Notes under the pieces: model-generated | Databases searched by the model: none | What the model saw: only the letters and a program-made list of their open reading frames with translations | Told to the model about the DNA's origin: nothing | Translations under genes and position numbers: made by a program | NCBI RefSeq assembly: GCF_009857135.1 | Contig: NZ_CP047318.1 | Location: 2,480,001 to 2,544,000, forward strand | Source: Streptomyces sp. HM190 | GTDB lineage: Bacteria > Actinomycetota > Actinomycetes > Streptomycetales > Streptomycetaceae | Length of the DNA stretch: 64,000 nucleotides | Reading direction: 5' to 3' | Part shown: one piece after another, positions 34,105 to 43,182 of the stretch | Numbering within the stretch: position 1 is the first letter of the stretch | Layout of the letters: every line of letters begins with the position of its first letter

Positions 34105-35624
34105 CAGCCCGCCGTCCGCTCACCCGAGCCGCCCGAGCCGTCGGTGGCACCGGTGGCGCCCGTGGTGGGCGGCTGGTACCCGGCGGGCAGGTGGATCATC
34201 TTGTGCTCCAGGTACTCGCTGTAGCCCTCGGGGCCGAACTCGCGGCCCAGGCCGGAGTTCTTGTAGCCGCCGAACGGGCCGAACATGTCGAGGCTGAAGG
34301 TGTTGACGGAGTACGTGCCGGTGCGGACCTGGCGGGCGACCTCGATGCCGCGCTCGTCGTCGGCGGTCCACACGCTGCCGCTCAGGCCGTAGTCGGAGTC
34401 GTTGGCGATCCGTACGGCCTCGGCCTCGTCGCCGTACGGGAGGAGGCAGATGACGGGGCCGAAGATCTCCTCGCGGGCGATGCGCATGGAGTTGTCGACG
34501 TCGCCGAAGAGGGTGGCGTCGACGTACCAGCCGTGGTCGAGGCCGGCGGGGCGGCCGCCGCCGGTGAGGATCTTGGCGCCCTCCTCCTGGCCGATGCGGA
34601 TGTAGTCGAGGCTGCGGCGCTGCTGCCGCCGCGCCACGAGCGGGCCGAGTTCGGTGGCCGGGTCGAGCGGGTCGCCGACCTTGAGCGCGGACGCGGCGGC
34701 CGCGAATGCCTCGGCGAACTCGTCGTAGCGGCCGCGCGGGACGAGGATGCGGGTCTGGGCGACACACGCCTGGCCGTTGATCATCCAGGCGAAGGGCGCG
34801 ATGCCGTTGACGGTGGTCCGGACGTCGGCGTCCGGCAGGATCACCGCGGCGGACTTGCCGCCCAGTTCCAGGGTGACGCGGGTGAGGTTGCGGGCGGCGA
34901 CCTCCATGACGCGTTTGCCTGCGGCGACCGAGCCGGTGAAGGAGACCTTGTCGACGCCCGGGTGCCCGACGAGGTACTCGCTGACCTCGCGGTCGGCCGG
35001 GAGGATCGACAGGACGCCCTCCGGGAGCCCGGCCTCGGCGGCGATCTCCGCGAGCAGGTACGCGTCGAGCGGGGTCTCGGGCGAGACCTTCAGGATCGCG
35101 GGGCAGCCCGCGAGCAGGGCGGGGGCGAGTTTGGCGGCGGCGGTGAACTGCGGGACGTTCCACGGGACGACGGCCGCGACGACGCCGACCGGTTCGCGGC
35201 GCACCAGGATCTTCCCGAGCACGCCGTCGCGGTGCTCCTCGTGGGTGAAGTTCCGCGCCGTGGTGATCGCCGCGTCCCACACCATCATCGAGGCGAGGGC
35301 CTGCACCATGACGCTGGAGGTGAACGGGGTGCCGTTCTGGGCGCTGATGAGGCGGGCGAACTCCTCGTGGCGCACGGCGAAGGCGTCCTTGATGCGGGCG
35401 ACGACCTCGATGCGCTCGTCGAGCGTCGCCCGGGGCCACGGCCCCTCGTCGAACGCCTTCCGCGCGGCGGCCACGGCCCGGTCGACGTCGGCGCGTGAGG
35501 CGTGCGGGACGCGGCCGATGACCTGCTCCGAGTGCGGCGAGACCACCTCGATGACGTCCGCGCCCAGGGGGTCCGTCAACTCCCCGCCGATGAACAGCTG
35601 TCCGTGTTCCACGAGCTCGGTCAT
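34104..35624 (-). CDS. NAD(P)-dependent aldehyde dehydrogenase
   Basis: 506-residue enzyme with the full ALDH layout. NAD-site PWNVPQFTAAAKLAPALLAG, KVSPETPLDAYLLAE and FTGSVAAGKRV; general base Glu in LELGGKSAAVIL (about 264); nucleophile Cys in GQACVAQTRILVP (about 298); EEIFGPVICL near 395. ATG at 35624 follows GGGGAGG; the frame continues upstream to 35768 without a better start. The C-terminal 25 residues are a Thr/Gly-rich tail. In the proposed sterol pathway it could oxidise a side-chain aldehyde to the acid. A CTGAC-N5-ATCAG palindrome lies 28 bp upstream. Confidence 0.92.
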   Translation of the reverse strand: MTELVEHGQLFIGGELTDPLGADVIEVVSPHSEQVIGRVPHASRADVDRAVAAARKAFDEGPWPRATLDERIEVVARIKDAFAVRHEEFARLISAQNGTPFTSSVMVQALASMMVWDAAITTARNFTHEEHRDGVLGKILVRREPVGVVAAVVPWNVPQFTAAAKLAPALLAGCPAILKVSPETPLDAYLLAEIAAEAGLPEGVLSILPADREVSEYLVGHPGVDKVSFTGSVAAGKRVMEVAARNLTRVTLELGGKSAAVILPDADVRTTVNGIAPFAWMINGQACVAQTRILVPRGRYDEFAEAFAAAASALKVGDPLDPATELGPLVARRQQRRSLDYIRIGQEEGAKILTGGGRPAGLDHGWYVDATLFGDVDNSMRIAREEIFGPVICLLPYGDEAEAVRIANDSDYGLSGSVWTADDERGIEVARQVRTGTYSVNTFSLDMFGPFGGYKNSGLGREFGPEGYSEYLEHKMIHLPAGYQPPTTGATGATDGSGGSGERTAG

Positions 35625-35651
35625 GGCCGACTGCCTCCCCGGAGCCAATTT

Positions 35652-35666
35652 CTGACGATGCATCAG
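35652..35666. promoter_or_regulatory. Palindrome CTGAC-N5-ATCAG, copy 3
   Basis: CTGACGATGCATCAG, 28 bp upstream of the aldehyde dehydrogenase start codon. Same spacing as the copies at 20655, 27685 and 49943; arms differ by one base. Confidence 0.55.
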
Positions 35667-35859
35667 ATAGGGCGATACGGGAACTGATACCAGCTCCGGT
35701 TCGAGGAGTCCACGGGGGCGGGCGACACGGGGCGGCCCCCGTGGGGGTACGGCGCGCCGTGCGGGCATGCCGCGGCGTGACGGTTCGGGGCCGGGGCGCG
35801 GGCTGGGGCGCGGGCAGGGCTCAGGCCAGGGACCTGGGACGGTTGACCCGGCCTCCCAT

Positions 35860-35873
35860 CGAAACCTGTTCTA
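35860..35873. promoter_or_regulatory. KstR-type operator, site C (one mismatch)
   Basis: CGAAACCTGTTCTA fits TnnAACnnGTTnnA except for its first base. It is 36 bp before the start of the metallo-beta-lactamase-fold gene, in the divergent region shared with the aldehyde dehydrogenase-ferredoxin operon. Confidence 0.55.
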
Positions 35874-35908
35874 GTTATAGTGGCCGGACGGCGGCGATTG
35901 GGGAGCCC

Positions 35909-36937
35909 ATGACGCAGGTGTACGACCACGGCGGCGGCGTCCGGTCCCTTCAGGTCCCCATCCCGGACAACCCCCTGGGCCACACGCTGGTGTACGTCGT
36001 CGACACCGATCGCGGGCCCGTGCTCGTCGACACCGGCTGGGACGACCCGGCCTCCTGGGACACCCTGTGCGCGGGTCTCACCGCGTGCGGTACGTCGGTC
36101 GGGGAGATCGTGGGCGTGGTGATCACCCACCACCACCCGGACCACCACGGCCTGTCGGGCAGGGTGCGGGAGGCGTCCGGCGCCTGGCTGGCCATGCACG
36201 CGGCGGACGCCTCGGTCGTCCGGCGCACGCGGGAGACGCGACCGGAGAGCTGGTTCACGTACATGGCGGCCAAGTTGACGGCGGCTGGCGCGCCCGAGGA
36301 GCACGTGGCCCCGCTGCGCGCGCCGCGCGGCCACCGCACCCTGCCCGGCCTCTCCCCCGCGCTCCCCGACCGCGAGATCGTCCCCGGTGAACTCCTCGAC
36401 CTGCCCGGCCGCCGCCTGCGCGCGATCTGGACGCCCGGCCACACGCCCGGCCATGTCTGCCTGCACCTGGAGGAGGACCATCCCGCCGAACTGCCGGGCC
36501 GGGGGCGGCTGTTCTCCGGCGACCACCTCCTCCCCGAGATCAGCCCGCACATCGGCCTGTACGAGGACCCCGACGACACGACGGTGACCGACCCGCTCGG
36601 CGACTACCTCGACTCCCTCGAACGCGTCGCCCGGCTGGGCCCGGCCGAGGTCCTCCCGGCCCACCAGTACCCGTTCACCGACGCCCCGGCCCGCGTACGG
36701 GAGCTGCTCGCACACCACGAGTCCCGCCTCACCGGCCTGCGCTCCCTCCTCACCACCCCACTCACCCCGTGGCAGCTGGCCGAACGCATGGAGTGGAACC
36801 GCCCCTGGGCCCACATCCCCCACAGCTCCAGGACCATCGCCGTCGCCGAGGCGGAGGCCCACCTGCGCCGCCTGGTGAAACTGGGCCGAGCGGAGGCGGT
36901 ACCGGGGAGCGACCCGGTGACGTACGTGGCGGTGTGA
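35909..36937 (+). CDS. Metallo-beta-lactamase-fold hydrolase
   Basis: 342-residue binuclear metal hydrolase. The zinc signature THHHPDHHGLSG (HxHxDH, residues about 70-81) is complete, with later ligands His in TPGHTPGHVCLH (about 176-187) and Asp/His in LFSGDHLLPE, and a final PAHQYP. A C-terminal winged-helix-like segment (LTPWQLAERMEWNR, RRLVKLGRAEAVPG) is as in related MBL/LACTB2 proteins. Members cleave thioesters, lactones or RNA; the actinobacterial relatives in lipid loci are thought to be acyl-CoA or lactone hydrolases. The KstR-type half-perfect site upstream suggests sterol regulation. ATG at 35909 follows GGGGAG. Confidence 0.88.
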   Translation: MTQVYDHGGGVRSLQVPIPDNPLGHTLVYVVDTDRGPVLVDTGWDDPASWDTLCAGLTACGTSVGEIVGVVITHHHPDHHGLSGRVREASGAWLAMHAADASVVRRTRETRPESWFTYMAAKLTAAGAPEEHVAPLRAPRGHRTLPGLSPALPDREIVPGELLDLPGRRLRAIWTPGHTPGHVCLHLEEDHPAELPGRGRLFSGDHLLPEISPHIGLYEDPDDTTVTDPLGDYLDSLERVARLGPAEVLPAHQYPFTDAPARVRELLAHHESRLTGLRSLLTTPLTPWQLAERMEWNRPWAHIPHSSRTIAVAEAEAHLRRLVKLGRAEAVPGSDPVTYVAV

Positions 36938-36961
36938 GACGGGGCAGTGACGCGCCCCGCC

Positions 36962-37753
36962 TCAGCGGGCACCGACCGCGCGGATCAACTCCTCCGCCAG
37001 ATCGAGGAGTCGCACCTCTCGCGCACTCATCGTCGGGTTCCTCGACCGACGGGTGATCGCCTCCGCAAGACCGTCCTCCGTCAGACCGCCCTCCGGGAGG
37101 CCGTCGTCCGTCAGACCCGAGGCGGGTTCGGGCGGGCGGTGGGAGAGGAGTCCGGTGAGCACGGCGTGCGCCAGCGGTGCGCGGGGATCGGCCGGGTCGG
37201 CCGCGACCTGGGCGAGGATGACCGCCGACATGCCCCAGTCGAGGCCGGGCGGGCCCTCCTCGGCGTTGGCCCAGTCGATGACGCGGGGGCCGTCCGGGGT
37301 GAGGAGGACGTTCTCGGGGTGCAGGTCGAGGTGGAGGACGCGGGCCGTCGAGTCGCTGGAGCGGCGGGGCGGGAGCGTGTGCAGCGCGCACAGGAGGCGG
37401 GCCAGCTCGGCACCGGCCTCGCGCGGCGGGAGGGCACCCGCGGCGATGGCCTCCAGCATGGTCGGGCCCGAAAGGCGTTCGAGGACCAGGTCGGTGCGGG
37501 TGGCCGTGCGGACGCGTGGCACCGGGTAGCCGTGAGCGCGGACGTGTTCCATGACCTCGGCCTCGGCCCGCGCGTCACCCCAGCCGTCCCGGTACCGGCG
37601 CAGCGCCCAGGCCCCGGGACCGCCGATGCCGTGGACGCCGGTGCCATGGACGCCGGGCGCGCGGCCCTCGGCGACGCAGCCCTCGGCCACGTCGTCCGTC
37701 AGCTCGTACACGTCCGCCGTGCGCCCCGCGCCCAGCAGTCTCCCCGTCCGCAT
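36962..37753 (-). CDS. Aminoglycoside phosphotransferase-like kinase
   Basis: 263-residue APH/choline-kinase fold. The nucleotide region starts GRLLGAGRTADVYEL; the catalytic loop is VLHLDLHPENVLLTPDGPRV (HxDxxxxN, about 158-177) and the metal site is IDWANAEEGPPGLD. The loop between strands 2 and 3 has a His/Gly repeat (GVHGTGVHGIGGPG). Substrate unknown; similar genes are common and mostly uncharacterised in Streptomyces. The ATG at 37753 is followed upstream by the divergent cobalamin riboswitch region. No resistance role is indicated. Confidence 0.8.
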   Translation of the reverse strand: MRTGRLLGAGRTADVYELTDDVAEGCVAEGRAPGVHGTGVHGIGGPGAWALRRYRDGWGDARAEAEVMEHVRAHGYPVPRVRTATRTDLVLERLSGPTMLEAIAAGALPPREAGAELARLLCALHTLPPRRSSDSTARVLHLDLHPENVLLTPDGPRVIDWANAEEGPPGLDWGMSAVILAQVAADPADPRAPLAHAVLTGLLSHRPPEPASGLTDDGLPEGGLTEDGLAEAITRRSRNPTMSAREVRLLDLAEELIRAVGAR

Positions 37754-37799
37754 GCCGCCGAACCTACCCTCCCGGTGCGGGTGGCCCTCGGTGTGGTGT

Positions 37800-37926
37800 G
37801 TACCGGCAGGTAGAGTGGCCGGGTCGTCACGCCCGTACAGGGGGAAGCCGGTGCAAATCCGGCACTGACCCGCAACCGTGAGCCGAAGCCGTCCGTGCGA
37901 TCGGCGAGTCGGACTGCCCTGTGCGG
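37800..37926 (+). promoter_or_regulatory. Cobalamin (B12) riboswitch
   Basis: The B12-box and core are clear: GGGGGAAGCCGGTGCAAATC, CGGCACTGACCCGCAACCGT and AGCCGAAGCC, closing with GAGTCGGACTGCCC. Just downstream, GC-rich self-complementary segments (for example GGAGCCG near 37986 with CGGCTCC near 38022) approach the AGGGAGAGG ribosome site of the next gene, so an RBS- or terminator-type switch is likely. B12 should turn the operon off. Confidence 0.95.
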
Positions 37927-38050
37927 AACTGTGACCGGCTCGCGTCACCGGCGTCCGCCGGTGCACGGCACCCGTCGAGGAATACGGAGCCGAGCCGCCC
38001 GGCGTCGCGCCGTGGCGCCCGGCTCCCGTCAGGGAGAGGCACCGCCGATC

Positions 38051-39337
38051 ATGAATGTCCGCCGCAGCGCCGCGGTCGTCGCCGTACTGGCCGCCACAGC
38101 CGGGGCCGGCACCGGACTCGCACCGGCCGCCCTCGCCGACGACACCGCGCCCGCCGCACCGTCCGCGTCGCCGTCGCAGGCGATATCCACCGGTCTGTAC
38201 GGGTCGACGGACCCCAAGTACGACGGCGTCTGGCGGCAGTCGCTCGCGCTGGTCGCGCTGGACGCCGTGGGCGAGAAGCCCGGCGCCGGGGCCGTCGACT
38301 GGCTGCTCGGGCAGCAGTGCGCGAACGGGGCGTTCGCCGCGTACCGCGCCGACGCCAACGCGAAGTGCGACGCCAAGGCGGCCGTCGACACCAACAGCAC
38401 GGCCGCCGCGGTGCAGGCACTCGCCGCCGTCGGCGGGCACGACGCGCAGGCCGAGCGGGCCGTCGGCTGGCTGAAGGACAACCAGAACGACGACGGCGGC
38501 TGGGGCTTCACCGCGGGCGGGCCCAGCGACGCGAACTCCACGTCCGTCGTCATCGGCGCGCTGGCCGCCGTGGGCGAGGCGCCCGGCGGGCAGAAGAAGG
38601 CCGGCCGCTCCCCCTTCGACGCCCTGCGCGCCCTCGCCCTCCCGTGCGCCGCCGGCACCGAGGGCAGCGGGGCCTTCGCCTACCAGCCCGACAAGAAGGG
38701 CGGGCTGGCCGCCAACGCCGACGCCACGGCCGCCGCCGTGGTCGGCAGCCTCGGTGAAGGGTTCGTCGTCGACGCCGGGGAGTCCGGGAAGACCGGCGGG
38801 TCCGGGGCGTCCGGGGCCGCCGCCGCGTGCGCCGACGGCACCTCGCCCGAGGACGCGGCCCACAACGGTGCCGTGTACCTCGCCGGGGCCCTCACCTCCG
38901 ACGGCTACCTGAAGTCCGCCCTCGCGGGCGCCGAGGACCAGCCCGACGTCGGAAACACCGCCGACGCGGTCGTGGCGCTGGCCGCCGCCGGGGACACGGA
39001 GGCCACCGCGAAGCCGCTCGCCTGGCTGGAGAAGCACCACGGCCCCTGGGCCGCGAAGTCCGGCCCCGCCGCGTACGCGCAGCTGATCCTCGCCGCGCAC
39101 GCCGCCGGCACCGACCCGCGCGACTTCGGCGGCACGGACCTGGTGGCCCGGCTGGCGGGGACCGGCCCGGCGCAGGTCGTGGCCGACCGGTCGGGCGTGC
39201 CGGGCGACGGCGCCGCCGACGGGGACGGGGACGACGGCGGCATCGCGACCGGAGTCGTCCTGGGCGCCGGACTCGGACTCGCCGCGCTCGCCGCGGCGGC
39301 CCTGACGCACCTCACCCGGAAGCGGCGACGGGCATGA
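38051..39337 (+). CDS. Secreted alpha/alpha-toroid protein of the B12 operon
   Basis: 428-residue surface protein. Signal peptide about 1-32 (NVRRSAAVVAVLAATAGAG, cut near ALA-DD). Then toroid repeats with inner-helix pattern D/N-x-T-A-x-A: DTNSTAAAVQALAAVG, DANSTSVVIGALAAVG, NADATAAAVVGSL, DVGNTADAVVALAAAG; each is preceded by a Gly-rich turn (QCANGAFAAY, DDGGWGFTAGG). Cysteine pairs (QQC...AKC; LPC...AAC) suggest disulphides. A C-terminal TM (GVVLGAGLGLAALAAAAL) and RKRRRA anchor it. The same repeat type forms the alpha domain of animal transcobalamin and intrinsic factor. First gene after the B12 riboswitch, so extracellular corrinoid capture is inferred. Confidence 0.85.
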   Translation: MNVRRSAAVVAVLAATAGAGTGLAPAALADDTAPAAPSASPSQAISTGLYGSTDPKYDGVWRQSLALVALDAVGEKPGAGAVDWLLGQQCANGAFAAYRADANAKCDAKAAVDTNSTAAAVQALAAVGGHDAQAERAVGWLKDNQNDDGGWGFTAGGPSDANSTSVVIGALAAVGEAPGGQKKAGRSPFDALRALALPCAAGTEGSGAFAYQPDKKGGLAANADATAAAVVGSLGEGFVVDAGESGKTGGSGASGAAAACADGTSPEDAAHNGAVYLAGALTSDGYLKSALAGAEDQPDVGNTADAVVALAAAGDTEATAKPLAWLEKHHGPWAAKSGPAAYAQLILAAHAAGTDPRDFGGTDLVARLAGTGPAQVVADRSGVPGDGAADGDGDDGGIATGVVLGAGLGLAALAAAALTHLTRKRRRA

Positions 39338-40074
39338 CCCGCACCGGCGGGCGCGTCACGGCCGCGTCGGCGGCGACCCTGCTCCTGCTCTGCGCGCTGC
39401 TGGGGCTGGGCGGAGCGGCCCATGCCGCCGCCTACCGGTACTGGTCCTTCTGGGACCGGGAGGCGGACGGCTCCGGCTGGGCGTACGCGACGCAGGGGCC
39501 GTCGACGGCACGGCCCTCGGACGGGGACGTCCAGGGCTTCCGGTTCGCCGTCAGCGAGGACTCCGACGACGCCGCCGAGCCGCGCGGCACCGCCCGCTTC
39601 GACACCATCTGCGCGGGTACGGACGCCCGTGACGGACAGAAGCGGATCGCGCTCGTCCTCGACTTCGGCACCGCCGCGGACGCCCCGGCGGGTGAGACGC
39701 CCCCGCCGGCGCGCACCGCCTGTGCGCGCGTGCCGTCGGACGCGACCACCGCCGACGCGCTGGCCGCCGTGGCGAAGCCGCTCCGGTACGACACGAACGC
39801 GCTGCTCTGCGCGATCGCCGGGTACCCCCGGAAGGGGTGCGGGGAGGTGGTCGCCGATGACGGCCCCGACGCGTCCGCCGGCAGCTCCGGCACGTCCGGC
39901 AGCACGTCCGGCACCGCCGGGACCTCCGGCGCGTCCGACGACCCGGCCGCGTCGGAGAACGCCCGCGCGTCCGACGGGAAGGGCCCGTCCGTCGGCGTGT
40001 TCGTCGGCGTCGGCGCCGTCGCGGTGCTCGGCGCGGCGGCGGTGTGGCAGGCCGGGCGACGCCGCCGTGGCTAG
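39334..40074 (+). CDS. SCO2322-family secreted protein
   Basis: 246-residue protein. Signal peptide to about residue 30 (LLLLCALLGLGGAAHAAAYR), one soluble domain, a Ser/Gly/Thr linker (SGTSGSTSGTAGTSG), a C-terminal TM (GVFVGVGAVAVLGAAAVW) and RRRRG. The domain starts YRYWSFWDREADGSGWAYAT with SDGDVQGFRF, similar in pattern to the DUF4430 beta domain that completes eukaryotic B12 carriers (YWxxxxNG...GDxxxWxF). Four cysteines. ATG overlaps the previous stop (ATGA). Role in B12 uptake is inferred from operon, riboswitch and pattern. Confidence 0.82.
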   Translation: MTRTGGRVTAASAATLLLLCALLGLGGAAHAAAYRYWSFWDREADGSGWAYATQGPSTARPSDGDVQGFRFAVSEDSDDAAEPRGTARFDTICAGTDARDGQKRIALVLDFGTAADAPAGETPPPARTACARVPSDATTADALAAVAKPLRYDTNALLCAIAGYPRKGCGEVVADDGPDASAGSSGTSGSTSGTAGTSGASDDPAASENARASDGKGPSVGVFVGVGAVAVLGAAAVWQAGRRRRG

Positions 40075-41338
40075 GCGGGGACCGTCGGCCCGCGGCGCGG
40101 GGGACACCCACCGGCCGCGGGCCACGCACCCCGCCCACCCGGCCCACTCCCCGCGGCGCGGGCACCGGAGCCACCACCTGCACCCCCTCGCCTGGTGGCT
40201 GTGGGCCCTCGGGCTCGGTACCGCCGCGTCGCGCACCACCAACCCCCTCCTCCTGGCCCTCCTCATAGCCGTGGCGGGGTACGTCGTGGCGACGCACCGC
40301 ACGGACGCCCCGTGGGCCCGCTCGTACACCGCGTTCGTGAAGCTCGGCCTGGCGGTGCTGGTCGTCCGGCTGGCCTTCGCCGTGGTGCTGGGCTCGCCGA
40401 TCCCCGGCACGCACACCCTTCTCGTGCTGCCCGAGGTCCCGCTGCCCGACTGGGCGCAGGGCATCCGCCTGGGCGGCAGGGTGACGGCGGAGGGCGTGCT
40501 GTTCGCGCTGTACGACGGGCTGCGGCTGGCCGCGCTCCTGATCTGCGTGGGTGCCGCGAACGCCCTCGCGAACCCGGCCCGGCTGCTGAAGTCGCTGCCG
40601 GGCGCGCTGTACGAGGCGGGCGTGGCGGTGGTGGTGGCGATGACGTTCGCCCCGCATCTGGTGGCGGACGTGCAGCGGTTGCGGGCCGCCCGGCGGCTGC
40701 GCGGGCGGCCGGACCGGGGCCTGCGCGGTCTGGCACAGGTCGGACTGCCGGTGCTGGAGGGCGCGTTGGAACGGTCGGTGGCGCTGGCCGCCGCGATGGA
40801 CTCACGCGGCTACGGCCGTACCGCCGAGGTCCCGGCCCGTGTCCGCCGCACGACGGCCGCCCTGACCCTCGGCGGACTGCTGGGCGTCTGCGCGGGCACG
40901 TACGGCGTCCTGACCGCGGCCGGCGGCACGTACGGTCTGCCCGTCCTGCTCACCGGCCTGGCCGCCGCGCTCGCGGGCCTGCGCCTGGGCGGGCGCCGCT
41001 CGCCCCGCACCCGCTACCGGCCGGACCCGTGGGGCGTACGGGCGTCGCTGGTGGCGGCGTCGGGCGCCGCCGTCGCCGTGCTCCTGGTCCTCTGCGAGGC
41101 GTACGACGCCGCCGCCCTGCACCCCGGCGTCGTGCCCCTGACCACCCCGGACCTCCCGCTGTGGCCGGCCGCGGCACTCCTGGTGGGCCTGCTGCCGTCG
41201 TTCGCGGTGCCCGGTCCACCGCCCCCGGCGGCCTCCGCGCCCGCCACCACCGCAGCCCCCACGCGCACACCCACCCCCACCCCCGCCACCAGGGTCGCCG
41301 CCCCCACGGTCCTCTCGCCCAGCAAGGAAGACGCATGA
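40067..41338 (+). CDS. ECF transporter transmembrane protein EcfT
   Basis: 423-residue EcfT/CbiQ family scaffold. After a Pro/His-rich tail the TM region begins about residue 45 (AWWLWALGLGTAASRTTNP). The diagnostic coupling motifs are DVQRLRAARRLRGR (first A-R-G type) and ALAAAMDSRGYGR (second), which contact the ATPases. A C-terminal Pro/Thr-rich tail (PTRTPTPTPATR) is not typical. GTG at 40067 overlaps the SCO2322 stop by 8 nt. Acts in the cytoplasmic membrane with the fused ATPase and the S component. Confidence 0.9.
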   Translation: MARRGPSARGAGDTHRPRATHPAHPAHSPRRGHRSHHLHPLAWWLWALGLGTAASRTTNPLLLALLIAVAGYVVATHRTDAPWARSYTAFVKLGLAVLVVRLAFAVVLGSPIPGTHTLLVLPEVPLPDWAQGIRLGGRVTAEGVLFALYDGLRLAALLICVGAANALANPARLLKSLPGALYEAGVAVVVAMTFAPHLVADVQRLRAARRLRGRPDRGLRGLAQVGLPVLEGALERSVALAAAMDSRGYGRTAEVPARVRRTTAALTLGGLLGVCAGTYGVLTAAGGTYGLPVLLTGLAAALAGLRLGGRRSPRTRYRPDPWGVRASLVAASGAAVAVLLVLCEAYDAAALHPGVVPLTTPDLPLWPAAALLVGLLPSFAVPGPPPPAASAPATTAAPTRTPTPTPATRVAAPTVLSPSKEDA

Positions 41339-43182
41339 TCCGCTTCGAGGACGTGTCCGTCACGTACGACGGCGCGGCCGAACCCACCGTCCGGGGCATC
41401 GACTTCGAGATCCCGGAGGGCGAACTCGTCCTGCTGGTGGGGCCGTCGGGCGTCGGCAAGTCGACCGTGCTGGGTGCGGTGAACGGGCTCGTACCGCACT
41501 TCACCGGGGGCACCCTGCGCGGCCGGGTCACGGTGGCGGGCCGGGACACCCGTACGCACAAGCCGCGCGAACTCGCCGACGTCGTGGGCGTGGTGGGGCA
41601 GGATCCGCTCGCCCACTTCGTCACGGACACGGTCGAGGACGAACTCGCCTACGGCATGGAGTCGTTGGGCCTGCCGCCGGACGTGATGCGACGGCGGGTG
41701 GAGGAGACGCTGGACCTCCTCGGGCTCGCCGCCCTGCGCGACCGGCCCATCGCGACGCTCTCCGGGGGCCAGCAGCAGCGGGTCGCCATCGGTTCGGTGC
41801 TGACCCCGCACCCCGGCGTCCTGGTCCTGGACGAGCCGACCTCCGCGCTGGACCCGGCGGCGGCGGAAGAGGTCCTGGCGGTGCTCCAGCGTCTGGTGCA
41901 CGACCTCGGCACGACGGTCCTGATGGCGGAGCACCGCCTCGAACGCGTCGTCCAGTACGCCGACCAGATCGTCCTCCTCCCCGCGCCGGGCGCGCGCCCC
42001 GTCGTGGGCACCCCCGCCGAGGTGATGGCCGTCTCCCCGGTGCACCCCCCGGTGGTGGCCCTGGGCCGCCTCGCCGACTGGACGCCCCTCCCCCTGACGG
42101 TGCGGGACGCCCGCCGCAGAGCGGAGCCCCTACGAGCCCGCCTGGCCTCCCTCACGCCCCACACCCCTCCCGGCGCTCCCGGCACCCCGCCCCACACCGC
42201 CCCCGTCCAGGGGCACCCGGATCCCGCGCCCAGCCCGTCCACGTCCACGTCCACGTCGCCGTCGCCCACGGCCGCCTTCCCCCGCCTCCGCCGTCTGCTC
42301 TCCCGCACACCGGCCCCGGACCCGATCGGCCCACCCGAGCGCTCGACAGCCCCCACCGCCCCCTCGACCCTCCCGGCAGCCACCCCGGTCGCCGAGGTCG
42401 CCCCGCTCGCCGAGGTCGCCTCGCTGGCGGTGCGGCGCGGCAGCGTCCCCGCCCTGCGCAACGTGGACCTCTCCGTCGTCCCCGGTGAGACCGTCGCCCT
42501 CATGGGCCGCAACGGCGCCGGCAAGTCCACCCTCCTGTCGGCGCTGGTCGGCCTGGTGGCCCCGACGGCCGGTTCCGTGCTCGTCGGCGGAGCGCGACCG
42601 CACCGGACGGCGCCGAGGGACCTCGTACGCCGGGTCGGACTCGTACCGCAGGAGCCCCGGGACCTGCTGTACGCGGACACCGTCGCCGCCGAGTGCGCGG
42701 CGGCGGACCGGGACGCGCACGCGGAACCGGGCACGTGCCGCCGACTGGTGGACGCACTGCTGCCCGGGGTGACGGACGCCACGCACCCCCGTGATCTGTC
42801 GGAGGGCCAGCGGCTGGCGCTCGCCCTCGCGGTCGTGCTGACGGCCCGGCCCCCGCTGCTGCTCCTGGACGAGCCGACCCGGGGTCTCGACTACGCGGCC
42901 AAGGCCCGCCTGGTCTCGACCCTGCGCGGGCTCGCCGCCGGGGGCCATGCCATCGTGCTGGCCACGCACGACGTGGAGCTGGCGGCGGAGGTGGCCGACC
43001 GCGTGCTGATCCTCGCCGACGGGGAGGTGGTCGCCGACGGACCGACCGCCGAGGTGGTGGTCGGCTCCCCGGCCTTCGCCCCGCAGGTCACGAAGATCCT
43101 GGCCCCGCAGCAGTGGCTGACCACGGCCCAGGTGCGCCACGCCCTGGCCGCCCTGCGCGCAGCCGAGCGGGAGCGGCCGTGA
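41335..43182 (+). CDS. Fused ECF ATPase (two nucleotide-binding domains)
   Basis: 615 residues with two ABC ATPase domains. First: GPSGVGKST, signature LSGGQQQR, Walker B VLVLDEPTSALDP. Second: GRNGAGKST, signature LSEGQRLALA, Walker B LLLLDEPTRGLDY. The second signature LSEGQ departs from the usual LSGGQ, so the two sites may be unequal. They are joined by a Ser/Pro/Thr linker (SPSTSTSTSPSPTAAF). Corresponds to EcfA-EcfA' fused. ATG overlaps the EcfT stop (ATGA) and its own stop overlaps the S-component start (GTGA), so stoichiometric translation is expected. Confidence 0.93.
   Translation: MIRFEDVSVTYDGAAEPTVRGIDFEIPEGELVLLVGPSGVGKSTVLGAVNGLVPHFTGGTLRGRVTVAGRDTRTHKPRELADVVGVVGQDPLAHFVTDTVEDELAYGMESLGLPPDVMRRRVEETLDLLGLAALRDRPIATLSGGQQQRVAIGSVLTPHPGVLVLDEPTSALDPAAAEEVLAVLQRLVHDLGTTVLMAEHRLERVVQYADQIVLLPAPGARPVVGTPAEVMAVSPVHPPVVALGRLADWTPLPLTVRDARRRAEPLRARLASLTPHTPPGAPGTPPHTAPVQGHPDPAPSPSTSTSTSPSPTAAFPRLRRLLSRTPAPDPIGPPERSTAPTAPSTLPAATPVAEVAPLAEVASLAVRRGSVPALRNVDLSVVPGETVALMGRNGAGKSTLLSALVGLVAPTAGSVLVGGARPHRTAPRDLVRRVGLVPQEPRDLLYADTVAAECAAADRDAHAEPGTCRRLVDALLPGVTDATHPRDLSEGQRLALALAVVLTARPPLLLLDEPTRGLDYAAKARLVSTLRGLAAGGHAIVLATHDVELAAEVADRVLILADGEVVADGPTAEVVVGSPAFAPQVTKILAPQQWLTTAQVRHALAALRAAERERP

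Noticed and set aside
40195..41334. Upstream part of the 995-codon frame ahead of the ECF ATPase
   Set aside because: Out-of-frame reading of EcfT; the ATPase starts at 41335.
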